Below, piece after piece: positions 25,748-34,475 of a stretch of DNA of 64,000 nt. A program made the position numbers and the translations under genes. A model generated the notes under the pieces. The model ran no database searches and had not been told where the DNA came from. It saw nothing but the letters and a program-made list of their open reading frames with translations. Within the stretch, counting starts at the first letter, position 1. Each line of letters begins with the position of its first letter. This DNA is from Actinomadura sp. K4S16 (lineage in GTDB: Bacteria > Actinomycetota > Actinomycetes > Streptosporangiales > Streptosporangiaceae), in assembly GCF_008327685.1 (NCBI RefSeq), contig NZ_BDDE01000023.1, forward strand, positions 124,001-188,000, written 5' to 3'.

Positions 25748-26611
25748 ATGATCATGACTGCTGGAAGCTGGACGCTGGGCGGAGATCTGAAGGTCGCGCG
25801 GATCGGTTACGGCGCGATGAAGCTGACCGGATGGCCGAAGGGAGACCCGCCCGGCAGGGAGACCGCGCTGGGCATCCTGCGCCGGGCCGTGGAGCTCGGG
25901 GTGAACCACATCGACACCTCGCACTACTACTCGCGCGGCGGAGTGGCGGCGAACGAGCTGATCCGGGAGGCCCTGCACCCCTATCCGGACGACCTTGTGA
26001 TCGTCACCAAGGTGGGCGCGCTGGTCGAGGGTTCTGATCTCGCCCTTCCCGCGGAGCGGAAGAAGGGCCTCGCCCCGGACGGCCTGCGCCGCGGCGTGGA
26101 GGCGAACCTGCGCTCGCTGGGAGTCGACCGCCTGGACGTGGTGAACCTGCGGATGGGCGACCTCGACCGGAGCGAGACGCCCTTGGCCGGACCCCTGGAA
26201 ACGCTGCTCGCGCTTCGGGAGGAGGGCCTCATCCGCCACCTCGGAGTCTCCAACGTCACTCCGGCCGAGTTCGCCGAGGCCCGCCGGATCGCGCCGATCG
26301 CGTGCGTCCAGAACCTCTACAACGTGTCCCAGCGGGACGACGACCCGCTCGTGGACGCCTGCGCGGAGGCGGGGATCGCCTACGTCCCCTTCTTCCCCGT
26401 CGGCGGGTTCACCCCGGTCACTGCGGAGCACCTGGAGGCCGTCGCCGCCCGGCACGGCGCGACCGTCCCGCAGGTGGCCCTGGCATGGCTCCTCGCCCGC
26501 TCCCCGAACATCCTCCTGATCCCCGGCACGGGCTCACCGGCCCACCTGGAGGAGAACATCGCGGCCGGCGCCCTCACCCTGACCGAGCAGGACCTCGCCG
26601 AACTCGGATGA
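25748..26611 (+). CDS. Aldo/keto reductase
   Basis: A 287-aa (beta/alpha)8-barrel NADPH-dependent oxidoreductase. The family signature is GINHIDTSxYY-like: GVNHIDTSHYYSRGGVAANE (about 55-74) gives catalytic Asp and Tyr, and VIVTKVG supplies the Lys. The usual catalytic His position reads DVVNLRMGD, so it is replaced by Arg, a known variant in this subfamily. The C-terminal NADPH site is PGTGSPAHLEENIAAG. ATG 25748 and ATG 25754 are both possible starts; neither has a strong ribosome site. It is divergent from the NmrA remnant across a MerR/SoxR-type promoter, suggesting redox-stress regulation. Confidence 0.92.
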   Translation: MIMTAGSWTLGGDLKVARIGYGAMKLTGWPKGDPPGRETALGILRRAVELGVNHIDTSHYYSRGGVAANELIREALHPYPDDLVIVTKVGALVEGSDLALPAERKKGLAPDGLRRGVEANLRSLGVDRLDVVNLRMGDLDRSETPLAGPLETLLALREEGLIRHLGVSNVTPAEFAEARRIAPIACVQNLYNVSQRDDDPLVDACAEAGIAYVPFFPVGGFTPVTAEHLEAVAARHGATVPQVALAWLLARSPNILLIPGTGSPAHLEENIAAGALTLTEQDLAELG

Positions 26612-26634
26612 CGGAGCGGCCCGTCCGGGCGCGG

Positions 26635-27510
26635 CTACTTGAGGGCGCGCTCGGTGTCGGCCCAGTGGGACAGGAGGGCGGCGGCGGTGGTTTCGGGGGC
26701 GTCCCAGGCGGGGGAGTGGGCGGCGCCGGGGATGACGACCTTGGAGGCGTTGAGCCTTTCGGCCATCGCGGCCTGCTCGCGGGGGTCCCAGGCGTCGTCG
26801 TCCTCGCCGTAGAGGACGAGGGTGCGCAGGCCCGTGTCGGCGCAGTGCTTGGCCAGCTCGTCGACGCGGTCGGGGGCGGTGAGGATCTCGTCGGCCATGC
26901 GGGTCAGGCCCTTCTCGGAGTTGCCGAGGGTGCGGGCCTTGAGGAAGGCGACGATCTCGCGCTGGACGCCGCGGCCGAGGTAGTCGGGTTCGAGGCTGAG
27001 CTCCCAGATCTGCTCCATGCCGAGCTCGGGGATGGCGTCGCGCAGGGCGCGGGCCCTGGCGGCGGCCTGGCCGCCGACGGCGGCGGGCCCCGAGCTCATC
27101 ACGGTGAAGGACGCGGGGCGGGCCCCGGAGAGCACGGCCTCGCGGCACACCAGGCCGCCGAAGGAGTGGCCGACCAGGTGCACGGGGTCCGGGCCGAGGG
27201 CCGTCAGGAGGGCCGCGACGTCGGCGCCGAGGGCCGCGCGGGTGTAGGCGCTCTCGTCGTCGGGGCCGAGCGTCTCGTACTGCCCGCGCATGTCGATCGC
27301 GACGACGCGGCGGCCGGACGCTGCGAGGGTCTCCAGGACGGCGAGGAAGTCCTCCTTGCTCCCGGTGAGGCCGGGCACGAGGAGGGCGGGGCAGCGGTCG
27401 GGCGCGCCCGATCCCGGGAGGGCCTCCAGCGCGGCGAACGGGCCGCGGGAGGTCTCGACGGTCGTCCGGCGAACACCGGGGGGCAGACTCACGAACCGGG
27501 GCGTACTCAC
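26635..27510 (-). CDS. Alpha/beta hydrolase
   Basis: A 291-aa hydrolase. Early strands carry LLVPGLTGSKEDFLAV (oxyanion region) and VVAIDMRGQYET; the nucleophile elbow is GHSFGG (about 116-121, Ser catalytic); the acid is in LVLYGEDDDAW; the His is in PGAAHSPAWDAPE. These form a complete triad. The frame extends to a TTG at 27528, but GTG 27510 is preferred as giving a conventional N terminus. Substrate unknown; esterase, lipase or haloperoxidase-like activity are all possible. It converges on the aldo/keto reductase gene with 23 bp between. Confidence 0.9.
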   Translation of the reverse strand: MSTPRFVSLPPGVRRTTVETSRGPFAALEALPGSGAPDRCPALLVPGLTGSKEDFLAVLETLAASGRRVVAIDMRGQYETLGPDDESAYTRAALGADVAALLTALGPDPVHLVGHSFGGLVCREAVLSGARPASFTVMSSGPAAVGGQAAARARALRDAIPELGMEQIWELSLEPDYLGRGVQREIVAFLKARTLGNSEKGLTRMADEILTAPDRVDELAKHCADTGLRTLVLYGEDDDAWDPREQAAMAERLNASKVVIPGAAHSPAWDAPETTAAALLSHWADTERALK

Positions 27511-27578
27511 GGTGGAAACCTTAGTCAATGGGTGGCTACGTGCTTCGGTAAGAAATCTTCGGTGGTAGCGTCACCAGC

Positions 27579-28295
27579 GTGGTCGCCATGCCTGCCATCT
27601 CCGCGCACCGCCGTGACGAGGCGGGCCTGACGGGTCTCGGTGAGGCCGCCGCGTCCGGCGCCGAGTACGTGGAGATCGACATCAGGCGGACCGGGGACGG
27701 CCGCCTCGTCGTCCACCACGACCCCGAGATCGGCGGGCTCCGGCTGAACCGGCTCAGCTACGCGCGGATCCAGGAGCTCGCGGTGCGCCCCGTGCCGCTG
27801 GTCGCCGACGCCATGAAGATCATCGCTGGCCGGGCCCAGGGGCACCTGGACCTCAAGGAGCGCGGCTGCGAGCACGAGACCGTGGCGCTCGCCGTGGAGG
27901 CGTTCGGCACCGAGAACTTCGTGGTGACGACCCGCGAGATCACGTCCCTCATGGAGATCAAGAAGAGCTTCCCCGGGGTGCGCACGGCCCTGTCGGTCGG
28001 GCGCAACCTGTGGGAGCGGGGCGCCGCGCACGACTTCGCGCCGCTGCGGCTGATCCGGCGGGCGGGGGCCGACATGGTCGCCCTCAACCACCGGCTCGCC
28101 CGCGTCGGCGTGCTGCGCCAGTGCGGGCGCGCCGGGATCCCCGCCATGATCTGGACGGTCAACGCCGAGCCCGTCATGCGCCGGTTCCTCGGCGATCCGC
28201 GGGTCGCCGTCCTCGTCACCGACCATCCGGGCCTCGCCCTCAGGATGCGCGAGGGGGGAGACCCGGGGAGAACGCGAGCCGCGAGACCTGGCTGA
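27579..28295 (+). CDS. Glycerophosphodiester phosphodiesterase
   Basis: A 238-aa GDPD-type enzyme that hydrolyses glycerophosphodiesters to glycerol-3-phosphate and an alcohol. The N-terminal HR (SAHRRDEAG), the metal ligands in YVEIDIRRTGDGRLVVHHDP (about 30-49), and GHLDLKERG match the family. The C-terminal IWTVNAEPVMRRFL is also typical. GTG 27579 is used; ATG 27588 is possible. Little leader is available because the divergent hydrolase starts 68 bp away, so leaderless translation is likely. The stop codon lies in the loop of the following hairpin. Confidence 0.9.
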   Translation: MVAMPAISAHRRDEAGLTGLGEAAASGAEYVEIDIRRTGDGRLVVHHDPEIGGLRLNRLSYARIQELAVRPVPLVADAMKIIAGRAQGHLDLKERGCEHETVALAVEAFGTENFVVTTREITSLMEIKKSFPGVRTALSVGRNLWERGAAHDFAPLRLIRRAGADMVALNHRLARVGVLRQCGRAGIPAMIWTVNAEPVMRRFLGDPRVAVLVTDHPGLALRMREGGDPGRTRAARPG

Positions 28296-28305
28296 GTCTC
28301 GCGGC
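28278..28305. terminator. Bidirectional terminator overlapping the GDPD stop
   Basis: A 10-bp perfect stem (GCCGCGAGAC with GTCTCGCGGC) and an 8-nt loop that contains the GDPD stop codon, just before the convergent helicase end. Confidence 0.75.
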
Positions 28306-28323
28306 CGTGTGCTCCGCCGCCGG

Positions 28324-29841
28324 TCAGGCGGTCTGGGACGTCTCGGCGGTGCCGCTCCCGGTCGCGGCCGGCTTGCCGGCGCGGGTGCGGCGGCGGGTCC
28401 GGCTGCGCTTGCGCTCGGTGGCGACCGCGTCGACCACGTTGTCGGTGGCGGCGGCGGTCTCGGTCTCCCGCGCGGTCGCCTCGACCGGCTGGCCCGCCCG
28501 CGTCCGGGTGCGGTTGCGCTTGCGCCGGCGCGGCCGGGGACGCTCGTGCTCGTGGTCCCGGTCACGGTCGCGGCCGCGGTCGTGGCTGCGGACCTTGCCC
28601 GTCTCGCCGATGTCCTCCAGCTCCTCGGCGTCCAGCCCCGCGCGGCCGTTGCGCTTGTCGGCGGGCAGCGTCCCCTTCGTGCCCTCGGGGATGCCGAGCA
28701 CCTCGAAGAAGTGCGGGGACGTCGAGTAGGTCTCCTCCGGCGCCGCGAACGGCAGGTCGAGCGTGCTGTTGATCAGCTTCCACCGGACGAGGTCGGACCA
28801 GTCGACGAGCGTGACGGCGACGCCCTCCTTGCCCGCGCGGCCGGTCCGGCCGATGCGGTGCACGTAGGTGTCGGCGCTGTCGGGGCACTCGTAGTTCACG
28901 ACGTGGGTGACGTCGTCGACGTCGAGGCCGCGGGCCGCCACGTCGGTGGCCACCAGCACACCGATCTTGCCGTTGCGGAACGCGCGCAGGGCCCGCTCGC
29001 GCTGGCTCTGCCCGAGGTCGCCGTGCACGGCGGCGGCGTCGAAGCCGCGCTGCGCGAGGTCGGCGGCCACCCGGTCGCAGGCCCGCTTGGTCTGGCAGAA
29101 GACCATGGTGAGCCCGCGGCCCTCGGCCTGCAGCAGGCGGGCCAGCATCTCCGGCTTGTCCATCTGGTGGGCCTGGAAGACGTGCTGGACGACCTGCGGC
29201 GTCGCGTCGGACTCGGTGTGCGACTCGGCGCGGACGTTGGTCGGACGGGTCAGGTACCGGCGCGACAGCGCGGCGATCTCGCCCGGCATCGTCGCCGAGA
29301 ACAGCATGGTCTGGCGCTGCGCCGGGATCCGGTCGATGATCCGCTCGATGTCGGGCAGGAAGCCGAGGTCGAGCATGCGGTCGGCCTCGTCCAGCACCAG
29401 GACGCCGACCTTGGACAGGTCGAGGTGCTTCTGCTTGACGAGGTCGAGGAGCCGTCCCGGGGTGCCGACGACGACGTCGACGCCCTCGCGCAGCGCCTCG
29501 ATCTGCGGCTCGTAGGCGCGCCCGCCGTACACCGACAGGACGCGCGTGCCGAGCTTGCCGCCGGCGACGAGCAGGTCGTCGGTGACCTGGAGGGCCAGCT
29601 CGCGGGTCGGCGCGACGACGAGCGCGCGCGGCTCGCGGCCGCCGTGCTCGATGCGCTGCAGCAGCGCGGCGCCGAACGCGAGGGTCTTGCCGGTGCCCGT
29701 GCGGGCCTGGCCGATGATGTCGTGCCCGCCCAGTGCGATGGGCAGGGCGAGTTCCTGGATGGGGAACGCCTCCACGATGCCTTCGGCTTCGAGGGCGTCT
29801 GCTATCTCGGGTACGACCCCGAGTTCACGAAAGGTAGTCAG
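28324..29841 (-). CDS. DEAD-box RNA helicase, RhlE-like, probable CTG start
   Basis: A 505-aa ATP-dependent RNA helicase. Motif I is ARTGTGKT, motif Ia PTRELALQ, motif II DEAD (VLVLDEADRMLDLGF), motif III SATMP, motif VI HRIGRTGRAG. The tail from about residue 400 is highly basic and disordered (RRRKRNRTRTRAG, RKRSRTRRRTRAG), as expected for RNA binding. The first ATG (29775) would remove the Q-motif region; extending upstream in frame gives LTTFRELGVVPEIADALEAE, typical of the family, starting at CTG 29841 with GGAGG 9 nt upstream. I therefore place the start at CTG. It resembles Rv3211 of M. tuberculosis. A long leader and the -10 TACACT at 30051-30056 lie upstream. Confidence 0.9.
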   Translation of the reverse strand: MTTFRELGVVPEIADALEAEGIVEAFPIQELALPIALGGHDIIGQARTGTGKTLAFGAALLQRIEHGGREPRALVVAPTRELALQVTDDLLVAGGKLGTRVLSVYGGRAYEPQIEALREGVDVVVGTPGRLLDLVKQKHLDLSKVGVLVLDEADRMLDLGFLPDIERIIDRIPAQRQTMLFSATMPGEIAALSRRYLTRPTNVRAESHTESDATPQVVQHVFQAHQMDKPEMLARLLQAEGRGLTMVFCQTKRACDRVAADLAQRGFDAAAVHGDLGQSQRERALRAFRNGKIGVLVATDVAARGLDVDDVTHVVNYECPDSADTYVHRIGRTGRAGKEGVAVTLVDWSDLVRWKLINSTLDLPFAAPEETYSTSPHFFEVLGIPEGTKGTLPADKRNGRAGLDAEELEDIGETGKVRSHDRGRDRDRDHEHERPRPRRRKRNRTRTRAGQPVEATARETETAAATDNVVDAVATERKRSRTRRRTRAGKPAATGSGTAETSQTA

Positions 29842-30050
29842 GGCTTTCAGCCTCCAATATGCGGGGTCTCCGCTCCCGGGTGCGGCGCGGCTCGCCGGCG
29901 TGACGCCGCCCAGTCGGCGTTGTCCGCCGTTCCTGTGGCCGCGCGCTCGCGCGGGAGGGACCAGCCGTTGATCAAAATCCTTCGGCGACCGCAGTCAGGG
30001 GTTGAAAGCAGTCACTCGCTGTGGCTGCGTGCGGTCACACTCCGCGACGC
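29842..30050 (-). promoter_or_regulatory. Long 5-prime leader of the RNA helicase gene
   Basis: About 200 nt between the predicted transcription start (about 30044) and the CTG start codon. It contains the GGAGG ribosome site (29855-29851) and no open frame of note. Long leaders on cold-shock RNA helicase genes are often regulatory; no fold was computed here. Confidence 0.45.
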
Positions 30051-30080
30051 AGTGTACCGACCGTTAGTCGCTTACACCAA
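30051..30080 (-). promoter_or_regulatory. Predicted vegetative promoter of the helicase
   Basis: On the minus strand TTGGTG (30080-30075) and TACACT (30056-30051) are separated by 18 bp, a reasonable housekeeping sigma-factor match. Confidence 0.55.
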
Positions 30081-30223
30081 TAGCCGGTCACCGTGCCCAA
30101 CGTTTCCATGGTTTCATCTATTCCGTCCCGGGCCCGCCAGGCATTACAGGCCCGGCGGGACGGGGGTTCCGGACCGGCCGGGGGGCGGCGCGGCGACGGC
30201 CACATCCGGACATCCGGAATGAC

Positions 30224-30251
30224 GGAAGCCCCCGCCGGGGCGAGGGCTTCC
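30224..30251 (-). terminator. Hairpin after the GlsB-like gene
   Basis: An 8-bp stem (GGAAGCCC with GGGCTTCC) around a 12-nt GC-rich loop, 17 bp after the stop of the membrane protein gene. Confidence 0.6.
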
Positions 30252-30268
30252 ACCGGGGTGGCGCGGGG

Positions 30269-30556
30269 TCAGAACGTCCGGTGCTTGGTCCGCCACCCGC
30301 GGCCGCGGCCGTGGCCTCGGGTGTTCATCGCGGTCAGCGCCGCCACGCCGAGCGCGGCGATCACCACCGCGAACACGAGCGCGACGATGGTGCCCGCTCC
30401 GAGGGCGTCCGCGACGACGCCGCCGAGGATGGCGCCGGCGACACCGATGAGGATCGTCAGCAGGATGCCGATCGGGTTGCGGCCGGGGACGAGAAGCCGC
30501 GCGACGGCTCCGATGACGGCACCGACCACGATGAACCAAAGGATCGTCGTGAGCAT
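30269..30556 (-). CDS. GlsB/YeaQ/YmgE family membrane protein
   Basis: A 95-aa protein with three hydrophobic helices: LTTILWFIVVGAVIGAVARL, ILLTILIGVAGAILGGVVAD and IVALVFAVVIAALGVAAL. The glycine-rich pattern is that of the transglycosylase-associated (YeaQ/GlsB) family linked to envelope and general stress. The C terminus is basic (HGRGRGWRTKHR). ATG 30556 is used; an in-frame TTG at 30565 next to AAGGAA is an alternative. It is a single gene flanked by hairpins. Confidence 0.88.
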   Translation of the reverse strand: MLTTILWFIVVGAVIGAVARLLVPGRNPIGILLTILIGVAGAILGGVVADALGAGTIVALVFAVVIAALGVAALTAMNTRGHGRGRGWRTKHRTF

Positions 30557-30682
30557 ATCGATCAACCATTCCTTTCCGTGGGCCGGTGGCCCGGGTCGGT
30601 GGTCGATATGCCCCTCCTGCCAGGTTGAAACAAAACCCAGGTCAAGGAGAGTGCGAAGGGGGTAAAACCCGGGTCCGGCGGC

Positions 30683-30916
30683 TCAGGCGTACTGCGTGCC
30701 GAAGCCCACGCTGCGCTGCTCGTCCTCGGAGATCTCCAGGTAGCCGACGCGGGCCCCGGGGATGACGACCCGGCCGGCGCGGCGGTCCTTCAGCACCAGC
30801 ACGCCTTGCGCGTCGGCGAGCGCCGCCTTGAGCGCGTCCTGCACCTCGTCGGCCGTCTGGTCGGTGTCGACCACGAGCTCCTTGGCCACGTTCTGGACCC
30901 CGATGCGAACCTGCAC
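30683..30916 (-). CDS. DUF3107 protein (TB9.4-like)
   Basis: A 77-aa protein starting VQVRIGVQNVAKELV, with QTADEVQDALKAAL and ending GYLEISEDEQRSVGFG, which is the DUF3107 pattern. GTG 30916 has GGGAGG upstream and gives the family length; a frame open to 30982 is not homologous before this point. In mycobacteria the equivalent gene (Rv3208A) follows a TetR gene, as here (133 bp gap). Function unknown. Confidence 0.9.
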   Translation of the reverse strand: MQVRIGVQNVAKELVVDTDQTADEVQDALKAALADAQGVLVLKDRRAGRVVIPGARVGYLEISEDEQRSVGFGTQYA

Positions 30917-31049
30917 GCGCTGCCTCCCGTCGTCCGGCGCGTCCCGCCGACCGCCGGCGGGCTCGCCTTCCGATGGTCGCACGGAGATCGCCGGACGTGC
31001 CGACGCCCGGTTGTGCCGAGGGTGAACTTTCCCTCACCCCCGGCGGCGG

Positions 31050-31682
31050 TCAGCCCTGGTCGGTGGTGCGGGGGAAGCCGGAGATGCCGCGCCAGGCCAG
31101 CCGGGCGATGATCTTCTCGGCGGTGTCCTTGGGGATCGCGCGGTGCTGGGAGAGCCAGAAGCGGGCGCTGACCTCGGCCATGCCGACCAGGCCCATGCCG
31201 AGCAGGTGCGCCTCCTCGGCCGGGGCGTTGGTGTCCTCGGCGATGACCTGCGCGATCATCTCGGCGCACTGCTGGTTGGCGCGGTCGACGCGGGCCCGGA
31301 CGGGCGCGACGTTGCGCAGGTCGGACTCGAAGACCAGCCGGTACGCCTCGCCGTCGCCCGCCACGAAGTCGTAGAAGGCCTGCATGCTCGCCTGCACGCG
31401 CAGCTTGTTGTCCGTGGTGGACTCCAGCGCCTCGCGGACGATCTTCACCAGGGCCTCGGCGTGCTCGTCCAGCAGCGCCAGGTACAGCTCCAGCTTGCCC
31501 GGGAAGTGCTGGTAGAGCACCGGCTTGCTGACGCCCGCACGCTCGGCGATCTCGTCCATCGCCGCCGCGTGGTACCCCTGCGCGACGAACACCTCCTGGG
31601 CCGCGCCGAGCAGCTGCTTGCGGCGTGCCAGTCGCGGCAGTCTCGTGCCACGGGGGCGGGCGTCCGGGGTCGCGGTCACCAC
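31050..31682 (-). CDS. TetR family regulator (Rv3208-like)
   Basis: A 210-aa TetR regulator. The HTH occupies residues about 20-65 (LLGAAQEVFVAQGYHAAAMD, ERAGVSKPVLYQHFPGK). The C-terminal domain (MQAFYDFVAGDGEAYRLVFE, GMAEVSARFWL) matches the conserved actinobacterial group next to DUF3107. GTG 31682 is the start. It probably regulates itself and the following DUF3107 gene; the ligand is not known. Confidence 0.92.
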   Translation of the reverse strand: MVTATPDARPRGTRLPRLARRKQLLGAAQEVFVAQGYHAAAMDEIAERAGVSKPVLYQHFPGKLELYLALLDEHAEALVKIVREALESTTDNKLRVQASMQAFYDFVAGDGEAYRLVFESDLRNVAPVRARVDRANQQCAEMIAQVIAEDTNAPAEEAHLLGMGLVGMAEVSARFWLSQHRAIPKDTAEKIIARLAWRGISGFPRTTDQG

Positions 31683-31891
31683 ACTCTCCGATCACCGAAT
31701 CTTGGGACGGATGGGGGTCGTCCGTCGCCGGGAAACAATCTCATCATCCTACGCGCGAGTAACTCCGTTGGTCACGGGCCGCGCCCGCCGGCGTTCCTTC
31801 GCGCAGGTCAGTGTATTCCCGGCGGAGCGCGGCGCGGTCGTGCACCGAGTCTTCTGTCAGCCTTCCTTCCTGTGCCGGACGCCAACGCGGG

Positions 31892-32080
31892 TCAGCGGTA
31901 GTCGTCCTCGTCGAGCCGGACCTCGAGCCGCTGCTCGGCGGCGTCGGCCTCGTTCGCGTCGTCCGGTATCGGGCCCCGCTCGACTCCGCCCTCCTCGTCG
32001 AGGACGGCGCGCTGCTCGGCGGCGTCGGCCTCGTTGGCCTCGTCGGGGGCGGGCTGCTCCAGGTCGTCGGTCTCGCTCAT
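31892..32080 (-). CDS. Small acidic protein with duplicated NEADAAEQR unit
   Basis: A 62-aa, strongly acidic, probably disordered protein. The unit DEANEADAAEQRAVLDEE occurs twice with small changes (second copy DDANEADAAEQRLEVRLDED). Strong ribosome site GGAGGAGG precedes ATG 32080. I recognise similar short proteins from other actinomycetes but know no function. It is followed by the FAD-dependent oxidoreductase on the other side of its start, 55 bp away. Confidence 0.75.
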   Translation of the reverse strand: MSETDDLEQPAPDEANEADAAEQRAVLDEEGGVERGPIPDDANEADAAEQRLEVRLDEDDYR

Positions 32081-32135
32081 CAGGGGTCCTCCTCCAGGGT
32101 CCGCGGTCGTCTCGGGTGGACGGCCGGCTCGCGGT

Positions 32136-33461
32136 TCACAGCCGTCCGGCCAGTTCCCGCAGCGGCGCCTCGACGGACTCGCCGTGCGTCGGGAACGCGT
32201 GGACGACGTCGGCGAGCAGGCTCAGCGGCGTCTCGGCTCGGATGGCCAGCGCGATCTCGCTCATCCACTCCTCGGCGTTGAGTCCTGCGGCGGCGGCGCC
32301 GACCAGCAGTCCGCGGGCGCGGTCGGCGTACAGCTCCACCCGGCCGCGCTCGTCGGCCTCGACCGCCGCCCGGGCCGTCGAGGCGAGGTCGTACCCGGCG
32401 GTGAGGAGGTCTATGCCGAGTTCCTCCACCTGCCTGGGGGAGATCCCGACCGAGTAGACGGAGGGCATCGTGTAGACGACGCGGGGGATGGCGCGGTAGT
32501 CGGCCTCGCGCCGGTTCCCGAGGAGGTTCGACAGCGCCACCTGCGCCTGGTAGCGGGCGGCGTGCGTGGTCCGCGCGATGCCGGTGACGTCGCCGGCCGC
32601 CCACACGCTGCCCCCGCCGGACGGGACGCGGCACGTCGCGTCGACGGGGATCCCGCGGCCGGGGACCACGTCGACGCCGAGGTTCTCCAGCCCGAGGCCC
32701 TCCACGCGGGGACGGCGCCCGGCGGCGACGAGGACGCGGTCGGCGTCGAGGGTGCCGCCGTCCGACAGCCGCAGCCGCGCCCCGACGTCCTTGCGCTCCA
32801 CGTCGGCGACGTCGGCGCCCAGCCGCAGGTCGACGCCCATCCGGCGCAGCGCGTCCGCCAGCACGTCCCCCGCGAACGGCGCCTCCGCGGTCAGCAGCCG
32901 CCCGGACGCCTCGACGACCGCGACCTGCGACCCGAACGCCGCGTAGACCTGCGCCAGCTCGCAGCCCACCGGGCCGCCGCCGAGGATCACCAGCCGGCGC
33001 GGCAGGTCGGGGACCGACAGGGCCTCGGCGCTCGTCCACAGCGGGACGTCGGCCAGGCCCTCGACGGGCGGGATGACCGGTTCGCTGCCGGTGCACACGA
33101 CGAGGTCGCCGAAGCCGTGCACGGCGCCGTCGACCTCGATGCGGCCGGGTTCGAGGATCCGGCCCCGGCCGCGCAGCACGGTCACGCCCTCCTCGGCCAT
33201 CCGCGCGACGGCGGGGTCGTCGCCCCGGTGCCCGGCCAGGGCGTCCCGGCGGGCGACGGCCGCCTCCCAGGTCTCGCCGCGGCGCGCCGACAGCAGCAGC
33301 GACTTGGACGGGACGCACGCGAAGTACGGCGACTCGCCGCCGACGAGGCGGCTCTCGACGAGCGCGACGTCCCTCCCGGCGCGGGCGAGGCCGGTCGCTA
33401 CCAGCTCGCCCGCGGTCCCCCCGCCCAGCACTACGGCGTCGTAGTGGTGGTTGTGCGACAA
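32136..33461 (-). CDS. Lpd/mercuric-reductase-like FAD oxidoreductase lacking one redox cysteine
   Basis: A 441-aa class I pyridine nucleotide-disulphide oxidoreductase. The FAD Rossmann motif is VVLGGGTAGELVATGLARAG (about 10-29), the NAD(P) motif LVILGGGPVGCELAQVYAAFG, and the dimerisation domain ends in MSEIALAIRAETPLSLLADV. The active-site loop reads GGESPYFACVPSK, where relatives have GGECxYxACxPSK, so the first cysteine of the redox disulphide is Ser. It may use flavin chemistry without a disulphide relay. TTG 33461 with AAGGA upstream is preferred to the long open frame beginning at 33548. Substrate unknown. Confidence 0.88.
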   Translation of the reverse strand: MSHNHHYDAVVLGGGTAGELVATGLARAGRDVALVESRLVGGESPYFACVPSKSLLLSARRGETWEAAVARRDALAGHRGDDPAVARMAEEGVTVLRGRGRILEPGRIEVDGAVHGFGDLVVCTGSEPVIPPVEGLADVPLWTSAEALSVPDLPRRLVILGGGPVGCELAQVYAAFGSQVAVVEASGRLLTAEAPFAGDVLADALRRMGVDLRLGADVADVERKDVGARLRLSDGGTLDADRVLVAAGRRPRVEGLGLENLGVDVVPGRGIPVDATCRVPSGGGSVWAAGDVTGIARTTHAARYQAQVALSNLLGNRREADYRAIPRVVYTMPSVYSVGISPRQVEELGIDLLTAGYDLASTARAAVEADERGRVELYADRARGLLVGAAAAGLNAEEWMSEIALAIRAETPLSLLADVVHAFPTHGESVEAPLRELAGRL

Positions 33462-33566
33462 CGGTCCTTCCTTCCACCGGTGGTGTCCCCGCGCACCATG
33501 GTGACGGACCGCGGTCCCGGAGCGTGCCGATTCGAACACATAGGGCACGCGGATCGCGGAAGTCGC

Positions 33567-34475
33567 TCAGGGCAGCGGCCGGTGGTCCTTCAGAAGGGGT
33601 TCCAGGAGGTCGCCGTGCTTGTCCACTCGGGTGAGGACGTCGTCCGGGCCGAAGACGAGCTCGGCGGCGTCCCCGCACGACTCCAGCTCGTCCCAGGTGA
33701 TGGGGGTCGACACCGACGGGCGGCTTCCGGCGCGCAGCGAGTAGGGCGCCACGGTCGTCTTGGCCGGGTTGTTCTGGCTCCAGTCGACGAAGATCTTCCC
33801 CTTGCGCAGCCGCTTCTCCATCTTCGCCACGACCAGCCGGGGGTTCTCCTCGGCCAGGCGCTGCGCGGCGGCCTTGGCGTACTCGGACGTCCGCTCCGCG
33901 TCCCCGGGCTCCTCGATCGGGACGTAGAGGTGCAGGCCCTTCTTGCCGCTCGTCTTCGGGTAGGAGTCGAGGCCGTCCTCGGCGAGCACGTCGCGCAGCA
34001 GGGCGGCCACCTCGCACGCCTCCACGATCGTGGCGGGCGGGCCGGGGTCGAGGTCGAAGACCACGAGGTCGGGGGTGTGCACCTTGCCGCGCGGCCCCAC
34101 CTTCCACTGCGGGACGTGCAGCTCCAGCGCGGCGAGGTTCGCGCACCACACGAGCGTGGCGAGGTCGTCGACAACGACGAAGTCGAGGGTGTCGCGGCCC
34201 TTCGAGCTGCCGGGGGTGGGGACCGTCGCGGTCCGGACCCAGTCGGGGGTGTGGGAGGGGGCGTTCTTCTCGAAGAACTTGCCGCCGTCGACGCCGTCCG
34301 GCCAGCGGATGCGGGTCGCGGGGCGGTCCTTCAGGTGGGGGAGCATGACCGGGGCGATGCGGGCGTAGTAGTCGATGACCTCGCCCTTGGTGAACTCCGG
34401 GTACAGGTTCTTGTCGAGGTTGGAGAGGGAGAGCTGACGGCCGTCCACGTCGACGGCGGTCCTCTTACTGCTCAC
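33567..34475 (-). CDS. LigD-type primase-polymerase of non-homologous end joining
   Basis: A 302-aa archaeo-eukaryotic primase-like polymerase, as in the polymerase domain of LigD, which fills gaps at broken ends. SNLDKNLYPEFTKGEVIDYY (about 18-37) is the N-terminal signature, the catalytic aspartates are in VVFDLDPG (D141 and D143), and GKKGLHLYVPI and IFVDWSQNNPAKTTVAPYSL follow. GTG 34475 is used. Its start overlaps the end of the ligase gene by 11 nt, so both are translated together. No phosphoesterase domain is attached. The Ku gene is divergent just beyond the ligase. Confidence 0.93.
   Translation of the reverse strand: MSSKRTAVDVDGRQLSLSNLDKNLYPEFTKGEVIDYYARIAPVMLPHLKDRPATRIRWPDGVDGGKFFEKNAPSHTPDWVRTATVPTPGSSKGRDTLDFVVVDDLATLVWCANLAALELHVPQWKVGPRGKVHTPDLVVFDLDPGPPATIVEACEVAALLRDVLAEDGLDSYPKTSGKKGLHLYVPIEEPGDAERTSEYAKAAAQRLAEENPRLVVAKMEKRLRKGKIFVDWSQNNPAKTTVAPYSLRAGSRPSVSTPITWDELESCGDAAELVFGPDDVLTRVDKHGDLLEPLLKDHRPLP

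Noticed and set aside
32080-34149. A 689-codon minus-strand frame across the oxidoreductase and polymerase
   Set aside because: It is a shifted frame of the two real genes on the same strand, with low-complexity Arg/Gly sequence.
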